From positions 372,001 to 436,000 of the forward strand of contig NZ_FNVO01000003.1 in the NCBI RefSeq assembly GCF_900108175.1: 64,000 bases of DNA. The letters are read 5' to 3'. Of the stretch, positions 40,257-51,178 are shown one piece after another. The notes beneath the pieces are model-generated. The model was given only the letters and a program-made list of their open reading frames with translations, had not been told where the DNA came from and made no database searches. The position numbers and the translations under genes are program-made. The stretch's first letter is position 1. The number at the start of each line of letters is the position of its first letter. The DNA is from Thermomonospora echinospora. GTDB lineage: Bacteria; Actinomycetota; Actinomycetes; Streptosporangiales; Streptosporangiaceae.

Positions 40257-42584
40257 ATGCACGATGACCCCGAGGTCCCGCCGAGTCCGCGCATCTGCAA
40301 CCTGCCGCGGCGCAATCCGGCCTTCACCGGCCGCGACGAGCTGCTGCGGCGGCTGCGGGAGCTGTTCGCCCGCCCCGGCCCGGCCGGGACGCGGGCGTGC
40401 GCGCTGTACGGGACGGGCGGGGTGGGCAAGACCCAGCTCGCCCTGGAGTACGGCTACCGCTACGGTTCCGGCTACGACGTCGTCTGGTGGATCGACGCGC
40501 AGCGGACGACCGGCATCGAGATGGGACTGTCGCATCTGGCCGACAGCCTGGACGTGCCGGCGGCCCTGCACACCGGCGAGCGGATCGGGCTGCTGTGGGA
40601 GATGCTGCGCGAGCGCCCCCGCTGGCTGCTGGTCTTCGACGGGGCCGGCGGCGAGGACGCCCTGGAGCGGTACTGGCCGCCGGGCGCCGGGCACGTACTG
40701 GTGACCTCACGGAACGCGGCGTGGCCGTTCCTGGCCGAGCAGGCCCTGCCGGTGGAGCGGTGGTCGCGGGCCGAGTCGGTGGCATTCCTGGAGCGGCTGT
40801 CGGCCGGCGACGGCACCGCCGACGCGCTGGCCGGCGATCTGGGGGACCTGCCGCTGGCGCTGGCGCAGGCAGCGGCCTACGTGCGGGCCGGGTCGCTGAC
40901 CCTGGCCGAGTACCGCGAACGCTTCCACCTGTACCGCGAGAAGGTGGTGCGGGCGCGCCGTCCCGCCGGTTACGGGCAGACGGTGATGACCACCTGGCAC
41001 ATGTCCATCGAGGAGGCCGACCGGATCCGACCGGGTGCCCGCGACCTGCTGATCCTGCTGTCGTTCTGCGGCACCGGGCGGGTGCCGCGGGCGCTGCCGG
41101 CCGACCGGGTGGACGTGCTGCCGCAGCGGCTCGCGGCGGCGATCGGCACGGCCGCCGACTACGACCGGACGGTGGCGGCGCTGTCGACGTACTCGCTGCT
41201 GACGGCACAGCCGGACGAGCTGGTCGTGCACTCGCTGGTGCAGCTGACGGTGCGGGCGGGCCTGACCCCCGCCGAGCGCCGGGCCTGGGCGGAGACGGCG
41301 CTGCGGCTGCTGGACCGGGCGCTGCCGGAGGACGTCGGCGACTCCGGCGCCTGGCTCGCCTACCGCATCACCCCGCTGGTGCTGGCGGCCTGCGACATCG
41401 CCGGGGCGTACGGGGTGGCGCCAGGGCCGATCGCCGCGCTGCTGCACCACACCGGCCGCTACCTGAACGCCCGTTCCGACTACGAGACGGCGCGCCGGCT
41501 GCTGGAGCGGGCGCTGACGCTGCGGGAGACCCTGGCCGAGCCGGACGAGCTGGCGGTGGCCGACACGCTGGCCGCGCTGACCGGCGTCTACCTGAACCTG
41601 GCCGACCTGACCGCGGCCGAGCGGGTCTGCCGGCGCGCCCTGGACATCCGGGAGCGCCGCTGCGGGCCGAGCGACGCCAAGGTCGCCGACATCATGTGCG
41701 ACCTGGGGCGGGTGCTGCGCGAGCGCAACCGGCTGGAGGAGGCCCGCCAGCGCAGCGACCGGGCGCTGCAGATCGCCGAGGACGCCTTCGGCCCCGACCA
41801 TCCCCGGGTCGCCGACCACGCCACCTACCTGGGGATCGTGCTGTGGCGCGGCGGCCGGCTGAGCGAGGCGCTGGACGCCCACCACCGGGCCCTGCGGATC
41901 CGCGAGCGGGTGGGCGGGCCGCACCGGCTGGCGTCCACCTGCAAGCACATCGGGCTGCTGTACCGGGACCTGCGCCGCTTCGACCTGGCCGAGGAGTTCC
42001 TGGAACGCGGGGTGCGGATCCTGCGCTCGACCCTCGGCCCGGACCATCTCGACACGATCGAGGTGGAGATCCACCTGGGCGACGTGCGGCGGCTGCTGGG
42101 GTTCACCGAGGAGGCGGTGGAGCTGCTGGTGCGGGCCCGCCGGCAGCGTGAGCTCAAGCTCGCGCCGGGCCATCCCGACCTGGCGCTGTGCCTGGTGAAG
42201 CTGGGGACGGCGCTGCGCGACCTGGGCCGGTTGGAGGAGGCCGAGGAGGTCCTGCTGCGGGCCCGTGACATCTACGTGCGCACCCGCGGCGAGGACCATC
42301 CGTACGTGGCCGAGTCGCTGGTGCAGCTCGGGCCGGTGCAGCGGCTGTTGGGCGACGGGCGGGGCGCGGTCGAGACGCTGCGGCGGGCGGTGCGGATCTT
42401 CGAGGACAACTACGGTCCGTACCATCCGTCGCTGGCCGAGGCGTGGGAGTGCCTGGCGCCGCTGCTGGCCGAGCGCGGCGAGCGGGACGAGGCGGCCCGG
42501 TGGGTGGAGAACGCGATGAGCGTGCACCGCTCGACGGTGCGCGGCGTCGACTGGGAGGCGGTCAGCCCGCCGCCCGCACGGTGA
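40257..42584 (+). CDS. NB-ARC/TPR STAND-type ATPase
   Basis: 775 aa from the ATG at 40257, with GGGAGG eight bases before it. The NB-ARC module has the P-loop YGTGGVGKTQ (51-60), Walker B-like RWLLVFDG, the sensor HVLVTSRN and the GLPL-like GDLPLALAQAAAYV. From about residue 390 to the end there are eight or nine tetratricopeptide repeats with the A-D-L-A spacing (for example YETARRLLERALTLRETLAE, LEEAEEVLLRARDIYVRTRG). No N-terminal effector domain and no membrane segment. Such proteins in Streptomyces-type bacteria act as signal-sensing switches, in development or phage defence; nothing nearby settles which. The last 23 bases overlap the convergent debranching-enzyme gene. Confidence 0.9.
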   Translation: MHDDPEVPPSPRICNLPRRNPAFTGRDELLRRLRELFARPGPAGTRACALYGTGGVGKTQLALEYGYRYGSGYDVVWWIDAQRTTGIEMGLSHLADSLDVPAALHTGERIGLLWEMLRERPRWLLVFDGAGGEDALERYWPPGAGHVLVTSRNAAWPFLAEQALPVERWSRAESVAFLERLSAGDGTADALAGDLGDLPLALAQAAAYVRAGSLTLAEYRERFHLYREKVVRARRPAGYGQTVMTTWHMSIEEADRIRPGARDLLILLSFCGTGRVPRALPADRVDVLPQRLAAAIGTAADYDRTVAALSTYSLLTAQPDELVVHSLVQLTVRAGLTPAERRAWAETALRLLDRALPEDVGDSGAWLAYRITPLVLAACDIAGAYGVAPGPIAALLHHTGRYLNARSDYETARRLLERALTLRETLAEPDELAVADTLAALTGVYLNLADLTAAERVCRRALDIRERRCGPSDAKVADIMCDLGRVLRERNRLEEARQRSDRALQIAEDAFGPDHPRVADHATYLGIVLWRGGRLSEALDAHHRALRIRERVGGPHRLASTCKHIGLLYRDLRRFDLAEEFLERGVRILRSTLGPDHLDTIEVEIHLGDVRRLLGFTEEAVELLVRARRQRELKLAPGHPDLALCLVKLGTALRDLGRLEEAEEVLLRARDIYVRTRGEDHPYVAESLVQLGPVQRLLGDGRGAVETLRRAVRIFEDNYGPYHPSLAEAWECLAPLLAERGERDEAARWVENAMSVHRSTVRGVDWEAVSPPPAR

Positions 42585-44562
42585 GGCCCGGCGGTAGTCC
42601 GGTCACCTCCGGGCCGCCGCGCCCGGTCCTGATCCGGACCCGGCGCCCGGCGACGACCAGGCCGTCGGCCTCCAGCCCGCCGGACGCGCCGCCGGGCAGC
42701 GGGTGGACCGTGACGGTGCCGCCCGGGACGTCGGGTTCCAGCCCCAGCAGGGCGCGCAGGGCCAGCACCGAGGCGGCGGCCGCCCACGCCTGGGGACGGC
42801 AGGCGGCCGGGTAGGGCTCCGGGCCGCGGCCAGGCCCGCGGGCCGCCCCGCTCCACAGCTCGGGCAGCTCGTAGCCGAAGTGGTCGGCGGCGGCCAGCAG
42901 GTCGTCCAGCAGCGCGGCGGCGGCCTCGTCGTTGCCGCTGCGCGCCAGCCCCCACAGCGCGATGGCGGTGTCGTGCGGCCACACCGCGCCGAGGTGGTAG
43001 CCGAGCGGGTCGAAACCGGCGGTCCGGGCGCTGAGGGTGCGCAGCCCCCAGCCGGAGCGCATGTCGGGTGCGGCCAGCCGCCCGGCCACCTGCCGCTCCT
43101 GGGCACGTTCCAGCAGACCGGTGCCCAGGACGTGGCCCATGTTGGAGGCGACGGCGTCCACCGGGCGCAGGTCGGCGTCCAGGGCGATGGCGACGTAGCC
43201 GCCGTCCAGCCAGAAGCGCTCCTGGAAGCGGCGGCGCAGCCCGGCGGCCCACTCCGCCAGCTCGGCGGCCTCGTCCGCCTCCCCGCAGGCGCGCAGCAGC
43301 GCCGCGCCTCCGACGGCGGCCTCGTAGGCGTACGCCTGCACCTCCGCCAGCGCGATCGGCGCCCTGGCCAGGGCGCCGTCGGTGAACCGGACGGCCTCGG
43401 GCGAGTCCTTCCAGCCCTGGTTGACCAGGCCGCCGCCGTGCCGCCGGGCGTACCGCACGAAGCCGGTGTGCCGCCGGATCCAGGCCAGCGCGCGGCGCAC
43501 CGCCGGCATCGGCAGCTCGCCGATCGGCAGCCCCCAGCGCCAGGCGTCCACGGCCAGGCAGACGAACAGCGGGGTGGTGTCGACCGCGCCGTAGTACACC
43601 GGCGGCAGCACCAGGCCGTTGCCGTGGTCGGCCTCGGCGTGCCGCAGCTCGTGCAGGATCTTGCCGGGCTCCTCCTCGGTGGCGGGGTCGTGCCGGACGC
43701 CCTGCCGCCGGGCCAGCGTGCGCAGCGTCGCGGCGGCCGGCCCGGTGCCCAGCGGCAGCAGCATCCGCGCCGCCCAGATGCTGTCGCGGCCGAACAGGGT
43801 CAAGTACCAGGGGCTTCCGGCGCCGACGAAGGTGTCGCCGGGATGCCCGGCGGGGGCCAGGGCGAGGGCGGCGAGTTGGTCGAGGCCGTGCCGCAGGAAG
43901 TCGTCCAGGCGCGGGTCGCCGCCGGCGAGCTTGGGCCGGGTCCAGGGGGTGCGGTCGGCGGGCCGCGTGACCGGCGGCGGGGTCGCGTGCTCCACCGACA
44001 GGGCCACGCGCAGCGCCCAGGTGCCGCCGGGCGGCAGGTCGGCGGTCCAACGCAGCGTTCCCGCGTCGGGGGACGGGTCGAAGGCCGCGGTCACCGTGGC
44101 CTCACCGCCCCGCCAGGTCACCCGCCCGTCCCGCGGCGTCGCGGGAAGGCCGGCGGCGCTGGGGGCGCCCGCGCGGACCCGGGCGACGTCCAGCAGGTCG
44201 CAGCCGAGTTCCAGGGCGATCGGGACGCGCCGGTGCGCGGTGCCCGCGTTGCGGACGATGATCTCCTCGGTCAGCTCGTCGGCCCGCCGGACCCGCTCGA
44301 CGGTCAGGTCGGGGGCGGCGGCAGGACGGCCCCGGAACCGGGCGGCCGTGACGCCGTGCCGCTCCCCCGTCCGGGCGGGCCCCAGGTCCGCGCCGTCCAC
44401 CAGCACCACCAGCCTGCTGAGGATCCGGCGGTCGGCGTGGAAGAAGCCGTAGGGGGGCGTCCCGTCCAGCCGCCCGTCGCGGGGCGAGACGACGAAGGCG
44501 GGCGCGGACACGCTGACGATGGCCTGCCCCACCAGGCGCTCGGCCGCGGCGCGTTCCTCCAT
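42562..44562 (-). CDS. Glycogen-debranching-type amylo-alpha-1,6-glucosidase
   Basis: 666 aa. The N-terminal beta domain (about 20-215) matches the bacterial GDE_N family (YGFFHADRRILSRLVVLVDG). The (alpha/alpha)6 catalytic part has PWYLTLFGRDSIWAARMLLP, PEEPGK-like EEEPGKILHELRH and YYGAVDTTPLFVCLAVDAW. The C-terminus ends in a small beta domain. It would trim alpha-1,6-linked glucose, or a related alpha-glucoside, in the cytosol. It lies 177 bases after a GT4 gene in the same direction, downstream of cbbX. This suggests a link between CO2 fixation and storage polysaccharide (inference). Confidence 0.87.
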   Translation of the reverse strand: MEERAAAERLVGQAIVSVSAPAFVVSPRDGRLDGTPPYGFFHADRRILSRLVVLVDGADLGPARTGERHGVTAARFRGRPAAAPDLTVERVRRADELTEEIIVRNAGTAHRRVPIALELGCDLLDVARVRAGAPSAAGLPATPRDGRVTWRGGEATVTAAFDPSPDAGTLRWTADLPPGGTWALRVALSVEHATPPPVTRPADRTPWTRPKLAGGDPRLDDFLRHGLDQLAALALAPAGHPGDTFVGAGSPWYLTLFGRDSIWAARMLLPLGTGPAAATLRTLARRQGVRHDPATEEEPGKILHELRHAEADHGNGLVLPPVYYGAVDTTPLFVCLAVDAWRWGLPIGELPMPAVRRALAWIRRHTGFVRYARRHGGGLVNQGWKDSPEAVRFTDGALARAPIALAEVQAYAYEAAVGGAALLRACGEADEAAELAEWAAGLRRRFQERFWLDGGYVAIALDADLRPVDAVASNMGHVLGTGLLERAQERQVAGRLAAPDMRSGWGLRTLSARTAGFDPLGYHLGAVWPHDTAIALWGLARSGNDEAAAALLDDLLAAADHFGYELPELWSGAARGPGRGPEPYPAACRPQAWAAAASVLALRALLGLEPDVPGGTVTVHPLPGGASGGLEADGLVVAGRRVRIRTGRGGPEVTGLPPGLTVRAAG

Positions 44563-44739
44563 GCCCGCTCCCTGATCAAGACGAACGGGGGCCGCCCACG
44601 CTCGTGGGCGCGCACCCCGTTGACGGCACCGGCACCGGGGAGCCGGCGTGCGTTGTCGCGAGTGACGCTAGCGGTTGCGGGTGCACGCCGGGGCCGGTCC
44701 GCGATTACCGGACTACCGGACCTCGGGAACGGCCGGTGG

Positions 44740-45783
44740 TCACAGGCGGCGACCGGCGGTGTCGTAGGCGCGGGCCAGCCTGCGGTAGGCGTTCTCGTAG
44801 GCGCCGGTCATGGTGGCGACGTCGAAGCGCTCGCCGACCCGCCGCCGGCACTCCCAGGGGTCGATGCGCTCGACGGCCCGGATGGCGTCCGGCAGTTCGG
44901 CCTCGGTGTCGCAGACCAGGCCGGTGACGCCGGGCTCGACCACCTCCGGCACCGCCGCCCGGCGCAGCGCCACGACCGGGGTGCCGCACGCCATCGCCTC
45001 GATCAGCACGACCCCGAACGGCTCCTCCCACTGGATCGGGAACAGCAGGCAGCGCGCCCCGGCCAGCAGTGCGTATTTGCTGCGGGTGTCGAGTTCTCCG
45101 AGATATTCCGCGTCCGGACCCAGCAGCGGCCTGATCCGCCGTTCGAAGTACTCGGTTTCCTCCGGGCGGGTGCAGCGTCCCGCCATTTTGATGGGATATC
45201 CGGCCGCGCGGGCCGCCGTTATGGCCACGTGCACCCCCTTGTCGGCGCACATTCGGCCGAGGAAGACCACGTAACCGTCTTTAACGTCGCGGTAGGGGAA
45301 CAGCGCCGGATCGACCGCGTTGTGCGCCACCCCGGCCCACCGGATGCCGGAGGCGACCCGCTGCTGGGCGCGCGAGACCGACATCAGCCCGGCCGTGCGG
45401 CCGATGAACCGGTAGCAGCGGGCCGCCTCGCCGAGCGGCGCCAGATGGGCGGTGACGATCGTGGGCGCCCGCCGGGCCGGCGCGGTCAGCGGCCCGACCA
45501 GCGTGTGGTCGTGCACCACGTCGGGGCCGAACTCCTCGATGTACTCGGCGGCGGCGACCGCGTGCGCGACCTCGACCTCCACCTGGCCGAAGCGGGGATG
45601 CTGCGGCTCGGGGTAGGTCTGGCCGAATTCGGCCGCCGTGCCGTTGCGCCCGGCGGCCACCAGCATCACCTCGTGCCCGCGCGCGTGCAGCCCGTCGATC
45701 AGCTTGGCCACGACGGCCTCGGTGCCGCCGTATCCGGGGGGCGGGATTTCGTACCACGGCGGCGCCACCATCGCGATCCGCAT
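44740..45783 (-). CDS. GT4-family glycosyltransferase
   Basis: 347 aa. Glycogen-synthase-like GT-B fold: N-terminal MRIAMVAPPWYEIPPPGYGG with the G-G-T-E loop, then HDHTLVGP, the donor-domain start VVFLGRMCADKGVH and the E-x7-E motif EEPFGVVLIEAMACGTPVV. The opening resembles bacterial alpha-glycosyltransferases of the MSMEG_0565/trehalose-linked group. Retaining sugar transfer in glycan or glycolipid synthesis is expected. It lies 160 bases after cbbX on the same strand. Confidence 0.9.
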   Translation of the reverse strand: MRIAMVAPPWYEIPPPGYGGTEAVVAKLIDGLHARGHEVMLVAAGRNGTAAEFGQTYPEPQHPRFGQVEVEVAHAVAAAEYIEEFGPDVVHDHTLVGPLTAPARRAPTIVTAHLAPLGEAARCYRFIGRTAGLMSVSRAQQRVASGIRWAGVAHNAVDPALFPYRDVKDGYVVFLGRMCADKGVHVAITAARAAGYPIKMAGRCTRPEETEYFERRIRPLLGPDAEYLGELDTRSKYALLAGARCLLFPIQWEEPFGVVLIEAMACGTPVVALRRAAVPEVVEPGVTGLVCDTEAELPDAIRAVERIDPWECRRRVGERFDVATMTGAYENAYRRLARAYDTAGRRL

Positions 45784-45943
45784 AGGCCCGTCCTTCCGTC
45801 GCCCGCCCGGCCGGGCGCACCGGAACCCCGCCGCATCGGCCGTATCGGCCTTGCCCGGCGGTGCACAACGCCCTCGGCCGTCCGGGGACGGCTCGCCGCA
45901 CCGTCAAAGGTAACAATCGGCGAACGGCGGTGAAACCCCGCTC

Positions 45944-46912
45944 TCATCCGGGCGGTGCCGCCTTCTCGGTGAATACGCGGCTGGCCAGGAAATCGTCGGG
46001 CTGCAAAATGGTGAGTTCCGCCCGGCCGACCCGGCCGCCCTCGGCGATCAGCCGGTTGGCGTGCCGCAGCCGGGCCCGTTCGATGGCGTTGCGCACCGAA
46101 CGCGCGTTGGCGAACCTGGGGCGGGCGCGGCGCCGTTCCAGGTAGTCGTGGAAGACGGGCTCGGTCTCGGGCGCCAGCGCGTACCCCTCGCGCGCCAGCA
46201 TCAGGCGCCCGATGGCCTCCAGCTCCTCCCCGGTGTAGTCGGGGAAGTCGATGTGATGGGCGATCCGCGAGCTCATCCCCGGGTTGGAGGAGAAGAAGGA
46301 GTCCATCCTGTCCTTGTAGCCGGCCAGCACCACCACCAGGTCGTCGCGCTGGTTCTCCATGACCTGCAGCAGGATCTCGATGGCCTCCTGTCCGTAGTCG
46401 CGCTCGTTCTCGGCCCGGTACAGGTAGTACGCCTCGTCGATGAACAGCACCCCGCCCATCGCCCGTTTGAGGACCTCCTTGGTCTTGGGCGCGGTGTGCC
46501 CGACGTACTGCCCGACCAGGTCGTCGCGGGTCACCGACACCAGATGCCCCTTGCGGATGTAGCCGAGCCGGTGCAGCAGCTCGGCCAGCCGCACCGCGAC
46601 GGTGGTCTTGCCGGTGCCGGGACTGCCGGTGAAGCACATGTGCAGGTTGGGCCGCCCGGAGTCGATGCCGAAGCGGGCCCGCGCCCGGTCCACCAGCAGC
46701 AGCGCGGCGATCTCCCGGATGCGCGTCTTGACCGGGACGAGCCCGACCAGTTCGGTGTCGAGGGCGTCCAGCACCTCGTCCACCTGCGAGTCGGCCCGTT
46801 CCCGGGCCAGGTCGATCCGCGCGTCCGCCGGCAGCGGCGGGTCGGCGGGCGCCTCGGCCTCCGCCGACCCGTTCACCCCGGAACGCATCCCGAACCCCAT
46901 CCGTTCGGTCAT
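45944..46912 (-). CDS. cbbX: Red-type RuBisCO activase (AAA+ ATPase)
   Basis: 322 aa. One AAA+ module: Walker [10 protein letters not shown] (96-104), Walker [10 protein letters not shown] (155-163), pore loop QYVGHT (135-140) and arginine-finger region [14 protein letters not shown]. The sequence around [20 protein letters not shown] is characteristic of CbbX/CfxQ. CbbX pulls on the C-terminal tail of the large subunit of red-type RuBisCO to release inhibitory sugar phosphates. It follows cbbS by 73 bases with a hairpin between. A strong GAGGGGGTGA ribosome site precedes the ATG. Confidence 0.95.
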   Translation of the reverse strand: MTERMGFGMRSGVNGSAEAEAPADPPLPADARIDLARERADSQVDEVLDALDTELVGLVPVKTRIREIAALLLVDRARARFGIDSGRPNLHMCFTGSPGTGKTTVAVRLAELLHRLGYIRKGHLVSVTRDDLVGQYVGHTAPKTKEVLKRAMGGVLFIDEAYYLYRAENERDYGQEAIEILLQVMENQRDDLVVVLAGYKDRMDSFFSSNPGMSSRIAHHIDFPDYTGEELEAIGRLMLAREGYALAPETEPVFHDYLERRRARPRFANARSVRNAIERARLRHANRLIAEGGRVGRAELTILQPDDFLASRVFTEKAAPPG

Positions 46913-46931
46913 GATTCACCCCCTCGTGGAA

Positions 46932-46980
46932 CCGCCCGCCGGGACCGGCCAGGCGTGAAAGAACCGGTCCCGGCGGGCGG
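46932..46980 (-). terminator. Hairpin between cbbS and cbbX, possible attenuating terminator
   Basis: CCGCCCGCCGGGACCGG (46932-46948) pairs perfectly with CCGGTCCCGGCGGGCGG (46964-46980), a 17-bp stem with a 15-base loop. It starts six bases after the cbbS stop. There is no T tract. It could reduce read-through into cbbX or stabilise the cbbLS message. Confidence 0.75.
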
Positions 46981-46985
46981 CGGTC

Positions 46986-47407
46986 TCAGGACCCGTAGCG
47001 GTCGCCTTCGGGCCGGTCGGTGGCGTAGGCGTGCAGCGAGACCCGGACGCGGCGGTCGCTGGTCTCCTGCCGGTCGATGCGGAAGCCCGGCTCGGACGGC
47101 GGGCGTTGCACGATGAACGACAGCGCCGTGGTCTGCCGCCCGTAACCGGCGTCGTAGGCGTTCAGCCGGATGTAGTGGTTCGGGTACGCCTTGCGGCATT
47201 CGTTGATCTCGTACAGGACGCCCGCCGGGTCCTTGAGGTCGAACATCGGCAGGCCCCACATCTCCCAGTAGGAGTTGCGCGGGTGCGGGTCGTCGGTGAA
47301 CTCCACCGAGCAGGGCCAGCCCCTGCCGAGGGCGTAGGAGATCTGCGCCGCGATCTCCTCGTCGGTCAGGTCGGGCAGGTACGAGAAGGTGCCTTGGGTG
47401 ATCCGCA

Positions 47408-47408
<1 letters not shown>
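46986..47408 (-). CDS. cbbS: RuBisCO small subunit
   Basis: 140 aa. The start [20 protein letters not shown] and the strand motif [18 protein letters not shown] are classic for form IC small subunits. The C-terminal extension after YIRLNAYD is the red-type hairpin segment, here about 40 residues. Its ATG overlaps the cbbL stop (TGATG), which would keep subunit synthesis near equal. It pairs with CbbL to form the L8S8 enzyme. Confidence 0.97.
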
Positions 47409-48952
<1,544 letters not shown>

Positions 48953-48969
48953 TCATTCAAGGGATGAGG

Positions 48970-49845
48970 ATGACCGAGGGGCGCCTGCGCACGTTCGTGG
49001 CGCTGGCCGACACCGGCTCGGTGCGCGCCGCCGCCGAGCGCCTGTACGTGACCGAGTCGGCGGTGTCCGCGGCGGTCGCCGCGCTGGCCCGCGAGCTGGG
49101 CGTGGCGGTGGTCGAGCGCCGGGGGCGTGGGGTGCGGCTGACCCCGGCGGGCGAGGCGTACGCGACCTACGCCCGGCAGGTGCTCGGGCTGCTGGAGCAG
49201 GGCCGGGCGGCGGCGCGCGGCCAGGCCGATCCGGGCCGGGGCACGCTGCGACTGGCGGCCGTGACCACCGCCGCCGACCAGGTGCTGCCCCGGCTGCTGG
49301 CCGGTTTCCGAGCCCGCTGGCCGGGGGTGGAGCTGACCCTGGAGGTGGGGCCCAGCCGGCAGGTGTGGCGGCGGCTGGCCGACCACGAGGCCGATCTGGT
49401 GCTGGGCGGGCGGCCGCCCGCCGGGGTGCCCGCCACCGTGCTGGCCACCCGCCCGAACGACCTGGTCGTGGTCACCGCGCCGGGCGTCGAGTTCGACCTG
49501 CGCACCACGCCGTGGGTGATGCGGGAGCCGGGCTCGGGCACCCGGGTCACCGCCGAGGCGTACCTGGCCGAGCGGGACGCCGACCCGCCGCAGCTGGTGC
49601 TGGGCTCCAACGGGGCGGTGATCGCCGGGGCGGCGGCGGGGCTGGGCGCGGCGCTGGTCTCCCGGGACGCGGTGGGCGCGGAGCTGGCCGATGGGCGCCT
49701 GGTGGTGATCGACGCCCCCGGCACGCCGCTGCACCGGCCCTGGCACGCGGTCTCCGGGGTGTCGCCCACCGCGACCACCCGGCTGTTCGTGGAGCGGCTG
49801 CTGGAGGCCCCCGGCTGGCGTCCGGCCGGGGGACGACCGGAGTGA
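48970..49845 (+). CDS. cbbR: LysR-type regulator of the RuBisCO operon (CbbR-like)
   Basis: 291 aa from the second ATG at 48970, since AAGGG fits that start better than the one six bases earlier. N-terminal winged helix-turn-helix: LRTFVALADTGSVRAAAERL, then YVTESAVSAAVAALAREL. The effector domain (about 90-290) has the two-lobed LysR form. It is divergent from cbbL, the classical cbbR arrangement, so it most likely activates cbbLS-cbbX in response to a Calvin-cycle metabolite or NADPH. The CbbR name rests on position and family, not on specific residues. Confidence 0.88.
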   Translation: MTEGRLRTFVALADTGSVRAAAERLYVTESAVSAAVAALARELGVAVVERRGRGVRLTPAGEAYATYARQVLGLLEQGRAAARGQADPGRGTLRLAAVTTAADQVLPRLLAGFRARWPGVELTLEVGPSRQVWRRLADHEADLVLGGRPPAGVPATVLATRPNDLVVVTAPGVEFDLRTTPWVMREPGSGTRVTAEAYLAERDADPPQLVLGSNGAVIAGAAAGLGAALVSRDAVGAELADGRLVVIDAPGTPLHRPWHAVSGVSPTATTRLFVERLLEAPGWRPAGGRPE

Positions 49846-49951
49846 GCCGGTATTGGATGTGGTATCAGTAAGATCTCCGGATCACCGCTCCCGCGTCTTC
49901 CACCGCGAGCGGCACGGTCGGTTCCGGCAGACCGATCCCAGGAAGGGCCCC

Positions 49952-51136
49952 ATGACCGGCGACCGCACGTACGACCTCGTCCTGTTCGGCGCGACCGGTT
50001 ACACCGGCGGGCTGACCGCCGAGTACCTCGCCCGGCACGCCCCGCCGCACACCCGCTGGGCGCTGGCCGGACGCAACCGGGCCAAGCTGGAGGCCGTCCG
50101 CGAGCGGCTGGCCGCGATCGACCCCGCCTGCGGGGATCTGCCGCTGCTGCACGCCGACGCCACCGACACGGCCTCCCTGCAGGCCGTGGCCGAGTGCGCG
50201 AAGGTCGTCATCACCACCGTCGGCCCCTACATCAGGTACGGCGAGCCGCTGGTGGCCGCGTGCGCCCGGGCCGGCACCGACTACGTGGACCTCACCGGCG
50301 AGCCGACGTTCGTGGACCTGATGTACCTCCGCCACCACGAGGAGGCCGTGCGCAGCGGGGCGCGGATCGTGCACGCCTGCGGGTTCGACTCGATCCCGCA
50401 CGACCTGGGCGCCTACTTCACCGTCAAGCAGCTGCCCGAGGGCTCGCCGCTGCACGTGGAGGGGTTCGTGCGCTTCAGCGGCGACATCTCCGGCGGCACG
50501 CTGCACTCGGCGCTGGAGGTGCTCACCGACCTGCCCGGCATGGTGCGGGCCGAGCGCGAGCGCCGCCGGATCGAGCCGCGCCCGGCGGGCCGCAGGATCC
50601 GCATCTCCCGCAGCCCCGTTCCGCGCACCCGGGTCGGCGGCGGGTGGACGCTGCCGATGCCGACGATCGACCCGCAGATCGTGACCCGCTCGGCCGCCGC
50701 CCTCGACCGCTACGGGCCCGACTTCTCCTACGGCCACTACGTGGCTGTCAGGCGGCTGGCGGCGGCGGCCGGCATGGCGGCGGGCTCGGCCGCGGCCCTC
50801 GTGATGGCCCAGACCCCGCCCACCCGGTCGCTGCTGCTGCGGCTGCGCGACCCGGGCAGCGGGCCGACGCCCGAGCAGCGCGCCAAGGCCCGCTTCAGCG
50901 TCACCTTCACCGGCCGGGTCACCGGCGGCGCGCACAAGGGCCAACAGGTCGTCACCGAGGTCGCCGGGGGCGACCCGGGGTACGGGGAGACCGCCAAAAT
51001 GCTGGCCGAGTCGGCGCTGTGCCTGGCCCACGACGACCTCCCGCAGACGTCCGGGCAGGTGACCACCGCCGTCGCCATGGGTGACGCCCTCATCGATCGG
51101 CTGGTCCGGGCGGGGATCACCTTCCGCGTACTGTGA
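49952..51136 (+). CDS. Saccharopine dehydrogenase/trans-acting enoyl reductase-family protein
   Basis: 394 aa from the ATG at 49952 (AGGAAGGG upstream). Rossmann NAD(P) motif at the start: DLVLFGATGYTGGLTAEYLA. Other family segments are RWALAGRNRAKLEAVRERLA, TTVGPYIRYGEPLVAACA and YVDLTGEPTFVDLMYLRHH, plus HACGFDSIPHDLGAYF. Mycobacterial relatives (Rv2953 type) are trans-acting enoyl reductases of phthiocerol synthesis; most others are uncharacterised. It lies 106 bases after cbbR in the same direction and may share its transcript. The link to CO2 fixation is unclear. Confidence 0.88.
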   Translation: MTGDRTYDLVLFGATGYTGGLTAEYLARHAPPHTRWALAGRNRAKLEAVRERLAAIDPACGDLPLLHADATDTASLQAVAECAKVVITTVGPYIRYGEPLVAACARAGTDYVDLTGEPTFVDLMYLRHHEEAVRSGARIVHACGFDSIPHDLGAYFTVKQLPEGSPLHVEGFVRFSGDISGGTLHSALEVLTDLPGMVRAERERRRIEPRPAGRRIRISRSPVPRTRVGGGWTLPMPTIDPQIVTRSAAALDRYGPDFSYGHYVAVRRLAAAAGMAAGSAAALVMAQTPPTRSLLLRLRDPGSGPTPEQRAKARFSVTFTGRVTGGAHKGQQVVTEVAGGDPGYGETAKMLAESALCLAHDDLPQTSGQVTTAVAMGDALIDRLVRAGITFRVL

Positions 51137-51178
51137 AGGTCGCCCCTGGAACCGGGGCTCCGCCGGCCTGAGCGGGCC

